A stretch of 64,000 bases of DNA from Corynespora cassiicola (taxonomy: Eukaryota; Ascomycota; Dothideomycetes; Pleosporales; Corynesporascaceae): NCBI GenBank assembly GCA_022059125.1, contig JAEUWY010000004.1, positions 930,001 through 994,000 of the forward strand. Direction: 5' to 3'. The notes under the pieces were generated by a model, which ran no database searches, was not told the origin of the DNA, and worked only from the letters and a program-made list of their open reading frames with translations. Positions 11,972 through 22,000 of this stretch are shown here, piece after piece (within the stretch, counting starts at the first letter, position 1; each line of letters opens with the position of its first letter). The translations under genes were made by a program, and so were the position numbers.

Positions 11972-12253
11972 TTAGATCATTCCAATTTCATGCCTTATCC
12001 TGGAACCAACATTACCGCTGCTGTGCTGTTCGAGCTCTGACGGGGTTTGGCCTTGTTCCATCGTTGCCTCTTCAACCCGCTCGGCCTTGTGCCTCGTGTA
12101 GTGTAGCAATGCAACTGCAAGAGTCGCCGCCGCAAGAAGAACCATTATAATGTTGAACAACAAGCTTTGACTCTGGGGCTCCATCCATATGTCTGTATCT
12201 TGGGCTGGCCGAGAGGCATATGCAGTATAATTATGACCGCGGGTGGCGACCAT
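11972..12253 (-). CDS. Small single-pass membrane protein A
   Basis: An intronless 93 aa frame starting MVATRGHNYTAY. One strong hydrophobic helix (LLFNIIMVLLAAATLAVALL, about 30-49) is followed by a basic-then-acidic tail (HYTRHKAERVEEATMEQGQ). There is no signal peptide, so it would be a single-pass membrane protein. The helix and flanks match the protein at 14682-14963 in the pattern Q-x-L-L-x4-M-x-L-L-x2-A-T-L-x-V-A, so the two are likely paralogues. No known family was recognised. It is convergent in nothing and lies upstream of the motif cluster at 12.6-12.85 kb. Confidence 0.45.
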   Translation of the reverse strand: MVATRGHNYTAYASRPAQDTDIWMEPQSQSLLFNIIMVLLAAATLAVALLHYTRHKAERVEEATMEQGQTPSELEQHSSGNVGSRIRHEIGMI

Positions 12254-12596
12254 CTCAACGGCCTTCGTTTGGGCTTTTTAGCACGTGCGCGTCGAAAATG
12301 ATAACCCTGGAACTTAAGACGAAAACAAGTACGAGTGCCTCTTTGGTTGTACACGCCAAAAAGGCTGTTTGGCATAAATAAAACATTGGGCAACCTTTGC
12401 AACTTTTTGGGCTCGCACTTACGTGTACCTCGGAAGCTTCTTGATTTTAGGCGGGGTCCTACCATCGGTCAGATCGCTTGACGTAAATTGCAACATGCTT
12501 CCCTCAGCCTCGTAATTGAATTGTACACATCAGTCATTGGGCTGGAGTAAGCTTGACTGTTTTGAGAATCTTCAATACGAACCACCAATGGTGTAA

Positions 12597-12852
12597 CGGT
12601 ATGCCTCAGCTCTCTAGCAAGCTCCAAGGATGCTTCGTACATGGTATCCTCTACAATTGGCCAGTCTCAGCGCCTCATATTCACCGGCCGGCTGATGCAG
12701 CGGCATACCGTGGGGTCTCATGGCTGCTACCACCGCCACGCTAGTACCAATGTAGACCTAGTTTGTTTTGGTGCGAGGCATACCGCTTCAGCCTGCATAT
12801 GCCGCCAAGCTGGCCGGAATCCTCGCCCCCAAGGTGCCGGCGGTATGCCTCA
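12597..12852. promoter_or_regulatory. Cluster of four CGGTATGCC motifs
   Basis: CGGTATGCCTCA occurs exactly at 12597-12608 and 12841-12852; its reverse complement GAGGCATACCG occurs at 12775-12785 and GGCATACCG at 12702-12710. Four copies in 256 bp, two per strand, sit between the minus-strand small membrane gene (start 12253) and the plus-strand zinc-finger gene (start 13719). This looks like a multi-site transcription factor target or a degenerate short repeat. Confidence 0.55.
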
Positions 12853-13054
12853 CTTAGATAAAAGTGCGCCCAAGTCTTCAACCTCAATCTCTTCTGTCTT
12901 ATCCACCTCCCATCGATCCACCGGCTATCAATTCAGCTTCCACAAATCGAACTTACCCCCTAACACGCCCATCTCTTGATTTCAAGTAGAAGTATGCTAC
13001 AAACTCCTGGCATAATGCTTCCTTCTATAGTTGAGCAATGCTTATTTCTCACAG

Positions 13055-13408
13055 ATGTCTACCAAGCCTGCACAACATGCTCGCTCTTCAAGCCAGAGCT
13101 GTATCTCGTATACGGGGACTCCGACGTACTCTGGAGAGCCGGCACTACTGTGCTCAGAATGCAGCGTTTCTATACGGTGGACCTGCTGCTGCTGCTGCTG
13201 CAGGTCCACCACGAATAACATCCCCACGCCTCATACAATTCCATTGTATGGCGGCGGTTTTGCCCCATTGCACCCGTACTTCAGCGATGGTAGTGGGCAC
13301 ATATCGTCGCAATAATATTACAACGACTACTATCATGAAGGCATGCAACGAATTGGATTCTCATGTATCAAACCTTCTCTGTTCTCTTTAATTTGTGCTA
13401 AATCATAA
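13055..13408 (+). pseudogene. Possible broken upstream coding segment of the zinc-finger gene
   Basis: From ATG 13055 a frame reads MSTKPAQHARSSSQS, then CSEC, and a Y/G/S-rich stretch ending HISSQ at a TAA (13313-13315). The same frame continues directly after the stop as YYNDYYHEGMQRIGFSC to a second TAA at 13406. A single CAA-to-TAA change, the direction of repeat-induced point mutation, would explain the break. A near-palindromic CTG block lies inside it. It could instead be non-coding promoter sequence. Confidence 0.22.
13176..13210. repeat. Perfect inverted repeat enclosing (CTG)5
   Basis: Arms GGTGGACCTG (13176-13185) and CAGGTCCACC (13201-13210) are exact reverse complements, separated by five CTG units. 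The 35 bp element can extrude as a cruciform or an RNA hairpin. Confidence 0.9.
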
Positions 13409-13718
13409 TAGCTTCTACCACCGCTCTTACTCGAACCATACAAAAATCTCTTTCAAGTTGTGAAGGGGTAAGACTACTACTTATTTAGTATGAAGACTAT
13501 CTCTGACATGAATCGAAGCAAATCTGGAGCGGGAGGCTTCATCCATCCAGTTTGTCGATCCACTGCTTGTTGAATTCGATCTGAACCCCGTCATATTTGC
13601 TACAGCTAGAGCTAGTCCACAGAAGTCATGCCCAGAGCCGCCGTCCCACCATGTACACGCAAAATCCCATGATGTATCACCAATCAACAATCACAGCATC
13701 CACAAAAAAACCTCCTCT

Positions 13719-14121
13719 ATGAATGAATCACCACAAGATGGGTCATCACATATCAACCAGAATTCCATAAACCCGACAAAAATGCCGTCTGACCAGGGGA
13801 AAGACCAAGACCTACGCCTTCAATGTTCTCACTGTGCGATGGTCTTTGACAAAGAGTATCTATTGAGGTGCGATCCACGAATCTATATCCCACACCCCAC
13901 TAACATTATCTAGGAAACATATCCATCGCAGACACACCCCACGCTACTCATGCTCAATGTGTAACCAAAAGCCTTTCGGGTTACGCGCCGACCTCAATCG
14001 ACACATAAGCTCGCGTCACCCTGACACGTCTTCTAAAACGCTGCATCAATGCCCAGCTTGCGGAAAATCATTTCCAAGAAAAGACAATTTGTTAAGGCAT
14101 GTGAACAAGCTGCACAAGTGA
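13719..14121 (+). CDS. Three-finger C2H2 zinc-finger protein
   Basis: Two exons (13719..13867, 13914..14121) joined across a 46 nt intron (GTGCGA..TCTAG, with CTAAC branch site) give 118 aa. Three tandem C2H2 fingers follow a short N-terminus: CSHC-x12-H-x4-H (its last part lies on exon 2), CSMC-x13-H-x4-H, and CPACGKSFPRKDNLLRH-x4-H. The third finger is a near-consensus TFIIIA type and ends two residues before the stop. The family binds DNA; with almost nothing outside the fingers, the protein resembles short fungal repressors or a fragment whose N-terminal exons lie upstream (see 13055-13408). The first finger is only complete after splicing, which supports the intron. Transcription factor role is inferred from the fold. 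Confidence 0.72.
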
Positions 14122-14681
14122 ACTCGAAAATACCAGTCATCAACACCGCCCACGAAAAACTCATCATTCTCATCTACAACATCATATCCTCAGCCACATC
14201 ATCATCATCAACAACAACAACGATAACAACGACACCATCACATAGGTACATCAAATCTGTCATGGAAGGCCCATCTCGAAATATCTCCACTACCACCGCT
14301 CAATATCATATCCTCTCATCCAGTCTCTCTTCCGGTGGACGGCGGCTCTAGGACTTGAAAATGTGGACATTAATAGCTGTGGCATAGATTCACTCTGTGC
14401 TCTCCGTTTTTTATCCTTCTGCTTTTGTATTTTTTCATTTCCTTTCGGTATCAATAGAGCGAATTGGTCCCACCCGCAAATATTTCCTTGTCTCTTAAAT
14501 TTTCATTGCTTATTATCTCAACAACTTTTTTTTAGGATATACATAGACCTATACATCTGATTCAACTTCAGAAGTTTCATTGCTATTCAATTCCTTGACA
14601 CAGTCCATGGTAGTGACATCGATACTTGCTTCACATGCTGTGAGCTCGAAAGCATCGTGACTCTCTGCAAACACTTAATCT
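14122..14681. other. Intergenic, no gene recognised
   Basis: Trailer of the zinc-finger gene: an (ATC/ACA)-rich low-complexity patch at 14180-14250, then AT-rich sequence. It separates convergently transcribed neighbours. Confidence 0.5.
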
Positions 14682-14963
14682 TTAATGCAAAACTTCACCA
14701 AATTTGATGATCATACCATTCGCCCCTGTTTTGTGGCCCGCCTGTACTTCCTCAATTTGCATCCGAAACCTCCGATCTCTTCTATACCACCAACACTGTA
14801 TGGTAGCTACTAGGAGCGTAGCACTCTCAAGAAGAATCATTGATGTGTCAACCAAAAGTTTCTGGACACGTGATTCTTCCTCTGGATATACTAATATGTG
14901 GAAGGGGGTTGAACAAGGAGCGTGAGTTTCCCTAGCAAAAGACATTGTAGCTTGCACATACAT
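14682..14963 (-). CDS. Small single-pass membrane protein B
   Basis: An open 93 aa frame; Met 7 (MSFARETH) is an equally possible start. It has a central hydrophobic helix (LLVDTSMILLESATLLVATI, about 36-55) followed by a strongly basic patch (YRRDRRFR) and an acidic one (MQIEEVQAGH). The helix shares about ten of 22 aligned positions with the protein at 11972-12253, including the ATLxVA core, and both have the same basic-then-acidic C-terminal layout. No family recognised. The pair flanks the C2H2 gene on the opposite strand. Confidence 0.4.
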   Translation of the reverse strand: MYVQATMSFARETHAPCSTPFHILVYPEEESRVQKLLVDTSMILLESATLLVATIQCWWYRRDRRFRMQIEEVQAGHKTGANGMIIKFGEVLH

Positions 14964-15892
14964 GACTTTTTGTGCATGAAGACTGAGAATGAGAGGGTTG
15001 GGCTCATAAGAAATATCTGGATATTATCGGAATAAATGTAAAGGCTCTACGCAAGGCAGCTATGAAGACTTTTCTCCGAATTAGGCGGAGGGTCATTCAG
15101 CACTTATTCACGTATTGGACGGCTCACTTCATGGATTGGAATGGTGTGTTATGAACACTAATGACTACTTTTTGCCGTGTTGAGACAAAAGCAGATTAGA
15201 CCCTTGCTCCCTTTATATGAGTAAATTTTGCATCAAGGATCCTACAGGGCGTATTCTCACCGGTGGAGTGGAGCGGATAGGTGCGGAGACTTAATCAGCC
15301 GTAGCTTGCAGACATCCTGACATCAGCAAGCTGCTGGCAGGCGCTTTAGCGGCTGCACGCGAAAGAAATTAACCCCGAGACGTTCATTCAGCTTCGTATG
15401 TCAAAAGATGGTATATTAGCTGATTTTGTGTGCGATAGGCCTCCTTGTTGCGGGTTTGGGGTTTTTAGGTGCAATCGTCACACGTAATCCAGTCTAAAGG
15501 CTGACTCTGTAGCACAACTTGCGCGTCATTTACGGGGCAAAACTATTCCTTTCTAATGAAGATACCAATTAGAGAGCCTTTTTTTTCTTATAATGCATAA
15601 TGCGATGAATCTGCGAACATAACGAAACGGAGTTGTTTTTCTTCTTAACTTCTGCCTGCTGATAGTCACACAATGCGTTACACCTATCCACTATGTTGGT
15701 AAAGTATCTCAAGCTACTTTGGGGCTATTTACTGTTCATATATGTGTGAAATAGCCCAAGAGAAAAAGGAAACCTATGTTTACAGGGACTAAATGTCAAA
15801 AAAGCGCTACGGAATTTCACAGCATGTCAATAGCTCCCTCCGAACCCGAATTTTGTCTGATTTTTGGTGACCAGCTTTGCCTCGCTATTCAA
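14964..15892. other. Intergenic, no gene recognised
   Basis: AT-rich DNA between the small membrane gene and the 3' end of the four-helix protein. The only longer frame (plus, 15776-15982) shows no recognisable pattern and overlaps the last exon of the next gene on the opposite strand. Confidence 0.5.
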
Positions 15893-16358
15893 TCAAACCT
15901 TGTAATCATCAACCCCCCTGTCATAAAAATTCTTCGCCTGAAGCCCACAAAGTACACAATGAATAAACCTACACACAGTTAGCCTCAATACCCTAAAATG
16001 GCCAGAGAAACACTTACCCAGCAGACGCTAGCACAACAGGTACCCCAGTCGCCCACTTATTTGCGCCCTGCTCCTTCTTTGGCACAGAAAATGCCACGCC
16101 CGCGATGCACAGCGCCACTGTCGCGATCTCAACGAGTCCGAGTAGCCATGCGGAGAGGCGAGGCAAGCGGCGGCTTTTCCAGCCGAGGATGATAGACTCG
16201 CCGATGCTGAAGAAGATGCACCACCAAGCTGCAATGGAGGGGACACTTATCATATTTTTGGGGTAGGATTTGAGGTATAGGAAGAGGGCGATTGCGATTA
16301 GGGCGAGGATGATGGAGGTGATGTGGAGGCAGAGTTGGAGTAGGGTGCGGTCGCGCAT
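15893..16358 (-). CDS. Four-helix (MARVEL-like) membrane protein
   Basis: Two exons (16358..16018, 15968..15893) across a 49 nt intron with GTAAGT, CTAACT branch site and GTGTAG give 138 aa. Four hydrophobic helices are visible: LCLHITSIILALIAIALFLYL, VPSIAAWWCIFFSIGESIIL, LLGLVEIATVALCIAGVAF and, spanning the splice site, VPVVLASAGFIHCVLCGL. The order and spacing match small fungal MARVEL-type four-transmembrane proteins of unknown role. The fourth helix is complete only after splicing, which supports the gene model. Start chosen at MRDRTLLQL because it is the first Met and precedes helix one closely. Confidence 0.7.
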
Positions 16359-16759
16359 GGTGGGGTTATGGATATGGTTTTCTGTGCGGGATTAAAGTAC
16401 TGTTGGGTGGATAGCTAACTTTTAAACGAGGAATATATTGGGAGAAAGAAGATAATATATGAGTTTAAAGTACCGTTGTAGAATTTCGGCCATCACATTT
16501 ATTTAGTGTGATGCTCGAGCAAAATGTCACATTGAGCTTCTGAATGATTTTCGAATTCCATTCAATGACTTAGCCAAGATTGCATCTAGGACACACGGGG
16601 AAGAGAAAAGTAGAAAGGCTATTCAACTAGGAGTGGCTAAAGCGAAGAGCTCCAATAGAGATATGATACATCAGCACAAGGAGAAAGCAAATCTGCAACC
16701 AAACGAACACCTTCCTCAATTTGCCAGTTCAACTGATCTTATAATAGCATAAACCCTGA
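16359..16759. other. Intergenic with short hairpin
   Basis: Promoter of the four-helix protein and trailer of the NACHT-like gene. It contains a perfect 7 bp inverted repeat, CATCACA (16491-16497) and TGTGATG (16507-16513), with a 9 nt AT loop. Nothing else recognised. Confidence 0.5.
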
Positions 16760-18836
16760 TCAAACCGCTCTCAGTTGCCTTACAATACCGATGAGCTGGT
16801 GCTGTTCAAACAAATCTTCCAGGAAGGAAAGCCTTATAGAGTCGGCGAACAGAAACTTAAGAGTTGCCCCTTCTTTCTCTTTGCTTATTTCCTCGTGCAT
16901 GGCTACTAGACTTTCCACAAGCTCAATGGTTCCCTCCCTCCTCTCATGCGGTCGGGAATATGTATTAAGCCCATCGATGATCATGTAGACAATGACGTTG
17001 CGAGGGAGGCTGCTTAACGCAATATCCAGAGCATCGCAGATACTTGAGACATCTTCATCCTCATCTATGGCCTCTTTGATGTCGTTCAGTGTTGAAGAAT
17101 TGAAATTTTGGGCGTGATGGTGAACAAGCTGGAGTAAAAGACTCATGGCAAGCCCTTCCGCGGTCGCATCCGAGTCCACATAGCAATTGGGATGTTGGCT
17201 ACAGAAGAATGCCAGCGGTATGATGTGCATTTTTTCCTCTCCTTCTCTTTTCTCCTTCTTCTTGCTTTTGGCTGACTTTTTGGCAACAGTGCCATCTCTT
17301 GACTTCGCCTGCATGTTGAAAAGTGCGTCAACACGGTAAGCGTTGGAAACTGAGACTTCTTTCTGATCCCTACTTTCCGAACGCCCATTCAGGAGGATTA
17401 ATGAAGATTCATCAGTGACTTGCCAAGCCTGAAGTGAGGAATTTGATTGAATATCCTTGAGACGGGCTTCGTCGAGGTCATCACGCCTCCTAAACTGAAT
17501 AAGGTTCTGCACATCTCTGCAGTCGTTGGGAACCAGGTCAGCGTCAAATCCAAAACGATCTAGAATATAATCTGCAGTGATACTATGCAGCATTTTCTGC
17601 TTATGGGAATCCAGTGCCGCGCGCATTTCGCAATTCTCGGTATAGAGCCTAGCGAAGAGCGTTTGTTGGTACAGGCTGTTGAGCTCTTGCAGCACGTTTA
17701 CTCTGAGGGACCTCTCTTGCATACACTTAATCTCAGATAGATTTCTCATGACACTCTGCTGCATTACCAGCGATTCTTCCATTCCGACTTCAATGTTTTG
17801 TATTGATCGCATTGACAGGTGCCGGACTTGCTGACCAAAATTTTGAGCTGCGATCTTTACTTCGCTGGCTCGATTCCTGAGATCTTCAGAGAAATTCATG
17901 GGGTCGACTATAGCTCTGACTCCAAGCTCTATTGATCGTAAGAACATGATTGTCCACTAACATAAAAGTATTGGTACACCTACTGAAAGAATTTTTCGTG
18001 AACCAGAATAAGATCTGGCTTAGCAACCTGAAAATGGCGGTATACAGGGCGGTCCCTCGTTTTCTCAGCTCTTTATCATATTTTATTCTCTTTTCAAACA
18101 ACTCATCGGCTTGGGCATGGTCTTTGAGTATTGTTGGTAATTCTTCAATGGCCTTATATATCTCTTCCCGATGTAGCCATGATTCACGAAGTCCTATGAA
18201 CACAATCTTCATACCACCACATATGACTGAGTTATAGGAGTCGTTTGGGAGTAATGCTGAGACATTTTGGCCAGTTCCTGCATGTTTGCAGAGCCAGAGA
18301 ACAGCGCGTCGCAGATTGCTGGTCGGAGTTTTACGCTTATCCGCCAGGTGGCTCACTTCATCACATAGATTATTCACATCATCCTCTAGCTGAGACCAGC
18401 TATTCTCGCTATGAGTCTCAAGTGGTTGTAACTCCTTCTTCTTGCGGTATTTGTTGATAATTCTGAGGAGCTCGTCGCGAGCTTCGATGCACGGACGCTT
18501 GGTCTCGTTGTCGTTGTCATCGCTGATTTGGTCAGTCAATTTTATGTACGGGAGTCAAAAGACGAATAACCTCTCATCCTGTATAATTGTTTCAGATGTG
18601 GCCACAAATCTTCTCTCCATACCCTTGTATGCGACACCGGAGCCAGCCTCGGCTGACAAGGCTGAGTGCATTCCTCCATCTAGTTGTGTGACCATGAACT
18701 CGGCAGCCAGCAGATCTAGACGTTCCGTCATGACTTTTGCTATTTTATAGAAGATGTGAAAGATTCGAAGCAGAAGCCTAATCCAGGCTGGGGGCTCTTT
18801 GACAGAAGGCTGGAGGGAGTAAAGATGGATCGACAT
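16760..18836 (-). CDS. P-loop-less NACHT/STAND-like protein (DUF7708-type)
   Basis: Three exons (18836..18571, 18522..17984, 17928..16760) join in phase to 657 aa. The N-terminal half is helical and resembles the domain that precedes NACHT modules in fungi (RRAVLWLCKHAGTGQNVSALLP, IVFIGLRESWLHREEI, helices with LSQILFWF). A long coiled-coil-like section follows (MRSIQNIEVGMEESLVMQQS). The C-terminal part mimics an NLR P-loop domain: SSLILLNGRSES, FFCSQHPNCYVDSDATAEGLAMSLLLQLV and VIVYMIIDGLNTY, the last at the Walker B position. I find no GxxxxGK[ST] Walker A, so nucleotide binding is doubtful. A basic loop (KKSAKSKKKEKREGEEK) interrupts this part. It starts 222 bp from a divergent AAA ATPase. 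Family assignment rests on pattern memory only. Confidence 0.7.
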
Positions 18837-19058
18837 GTGCAGGCAGTCATGGAGGATTTGGGGGCCAAAATGCGGGGCGGCGGCTTTCCGTCACAATCGT
18901 TAGCCCAGGCCAGCGCCTAATAGTTTTTGCTCGAGTCATCTGTCTCGTATATATGCACGATTCTAATTAAAGCATCCCTCGGGATATTACAGGCTATAAG
19001 GGACGTATAAAAGCCCCCGCTTTCTCCCCTTGTCACTAACTTGTGCGGGTCAAAAAAA
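18837..19058. promoter_or_regulatory. Shared bidirectional promoter of NACHT-like and AAA genes
   Basis: The two start codons lie head-to-head only 222 bp apart. TATAAAAG at 19006-19013 is placed about 45 bp before the AAA start on the plus strand; a TATATAT at about 18948-18954 could serve either direction. The AAA start is preceded by an A-rich run (good fungal context). Confidence 0.6.
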
Positions 19059-22000
19059 ATGTCGCCAAAGCCCTCTGAAGAGTCCACAACAGCTGCTGTG
19101 TTACCAAACACCAATATGAGTACAAATTCAGATGCTCCGCTCAAAGAAAGTGGGATAAACGTGTCCGCAATTGTTCAACATGTACCAGCTTCTCAGAAAG
19201 AAGTCGAAATCAAAGAACACAAGGCCTTGAATGAAACCGAAAAAGATCCAAAAAGTCTTAGTCTGAGTATCTCTCCAGGTCAGCCAGACTTGCGATCAGC
19301 TGCTGCAGAGGCTTCTGGTTCTGAACTTGCCAAGACTGCGACTGCATTTGTTGTAGAGTTGCAGGGATGGAAGAACGTTTTCCCCGCAGATCTTCTCGGG
19401 ACTATGGAGAATTTGGAGCAACAGATTAGAGAATTTTGCTCTGCAAGTCCAATCGACCACACCATGCCTGCACCACCCTCACCCTCTTCGTTACCGCCTC
19501 CGTAAGTGTTTCCAGAGTTTGACTTTCACAAACGCCGTGATTTGTACTTAAGAATGAATCACTGATATTGGGTATCTAGTCATGTAGCTTGTGAGCTCAT
19601 AAGATCTACTATGCAAGACTGGCGCAAGCGGGGGCCGTGGGCTTTATTACCACCACCCCCACCCCCATTCGATCCATCAGAAGCCGCGAAGCCAAAACAA
19701 CCTAACCCAGCTATTGAACTTTTCTATAACGATAGAAGGAATGTTCAAGATTCTACGGAGCACAATATACCTTCCAAGTCTAAATTTGTCTCAAAGCGAA
19801 GGCAGCATGAACCTGATCCGCTGTTCCGAGATAACAACAATTTACAAAGAATTGTTGTTAACGACTATTCAATCAGAAATGAGTTGGAGCTAATTTCTGA
19901 AATTTCCTGTAGCGAATATGGCACTCTTATGTAGGTTATCTGTCTATATCCTGACTTAAACGTGCAACTGACGTATTATTTAGTATGGCACCTCCATATA
20001 AGGTATGGGACAGAACAAGCTCATTTTTTAATCAACTACTAATTGTACAGTTTCTCACTTTCTACGCTGGGGACTTGAAGGATCGAATCGTAGAGCTGGA
20101 AAACCAACTACACTTGATTGAATCCCACGAGGCCGGAAACCGGAGTCAATCTGACAATATGCCTCATACCAGAGACGGCCCAAATAGTGATGATGGCCCC
20201 GCCTCATTAAACGCAAAGAACCTAGGCGAAGGGTCAGAAGAAGAATATTCTGGATCCACTGTGGAGCTCTCCGCAGAATCAACCAGAATAACTATATCGG
20301 GTTTGCAGACACTCTGTGACATTATTCAAGAAGATCTAAAACCTACGCTGGAGCTCCGGGAAAATGTAGGCAAGGGCGCACTCAAAAGCATAGCCTTCGA
20401 AGACTTGTGCCACTTATTCAAGCCTGGAGACACAGTCTGTTCAACTGAGATGGGGAAAGAGCAGCTTTACCGAGTGTATCATGTCAGCGGAGGCCAGGTT
20501 TTGCGGAGAGCGCTTACCGCCAACGATTACCATATGGGCCAACCAGTGAATAATAATACGGGTATGACCGGAATACCACCGCCCCCACCACCACCCCCAC
20601 CACCATTTGTAAAGCCATTGTTGGAGGAGGAATTTGAAGTTGATGAAACATATGGTCATCTCTCTCAAAACCGATCAACTGATGTGGGAACATGGATCAA
20701 AATTACGCTTGACTGCTACCGAGTGGCATTCGACGGTACAAGATATGGGCCAATAAATAAGAAGAAAATCATAAGACCCTATGTTGGTCATAGGGAAATC
20801 AATAAGCTGTCGGTCTATCCTGTACGATTTCATGTGGATCAGGAAGATTTACTTGCCCGAATGAAGAAGCGGGGATTGGCATTTGTCGACTCATTCGGCC
20901 ATAGGAGTTACGAGGGACCTTCGATGGCTCGTGCCGGGGTGGAGGCAGGAGAGGATATTGAGAGTGACGTCTATATCGATTTTGAGGAGTCCATAAGGAA
21001 CAGTATTATTGCAAGGCCGGAACTGGGCTGGCTTTCGAGGACGATGGCAGATCAAAGAGAGTATGAAGAGCTGATTGCTCACACTCACTGGAAGCTTTTT
21101 GGTGAAGCTGTTGATGTACAGCTTACCGAACAATTTTTCGGGGATAATCGAAACAGTCTGTTACCACTAAAGGCTGAAGAAATGAAGTCTTCCCCGGACC
21201 TTCTGTGTCTTTGTCCATCCTTCGTTCCAGGATATGTGTTTCGCACACGCAGATGGGGTAAGTATCCATCTCTCGGTCCACACAGCGAAATCTAATTAAC
21301 ACCATTCTGTAGCATATCTTGATGTTGATATTCTGAGAAAAGTCAATGATGGACCAGAAGCAGCGCAAAGCTCTGGGTTCAACGAGCTCGTGATCAATGA
21401 CACCTATCGCGAGATGCTTGTGGCTCTGGTTCATGATCATGCTTCTGGTCTCGAGCGAAAGAAGACAAAGCTGAAGGATGGAGCTAAGCGGGCGGCGCGG
21501 ACCCAGATAGATATCGTTCGAGGCAAAGGATTAGGTCTCATTATCCTTCTGCATGGAGCTCCCGGTACCGGCAAAACAAGCACGGCAGAAACAATTGCTG
21601 CATACACTCGCCGTCCTTTGTATTCGATCACTTGCGGCGATTTGGGTACAAACCCAGACGAGGTTGAGAAGCGATTAGAGGTCCATACAAAGCGTGCCGA
21701 CAGATGGGGTTGTGTGCTTCTGATAGACGAAGCAGACGTATTCCTCATGCAGCGCGACAAAAGAGACGTCGATCGTAATGCCTTGGTATCTGGTAAGATC
21801 CCGTTATAGCAACTTGAATAGTTTATTGACTTATAAACAGTTTTCCTTCGTCACCTAGAATACTACTCGGGCATTTTGTTCCTGACTACAAACCGAGTAG
21901 GCTCAATTGATGAGGCTTTCAAGTCGCGCATCCACGTGTCTTTGTATTATCCCAACATCGATCTTGACGGAACCAAGAAGATGTGGGGAAACATCCTGGA

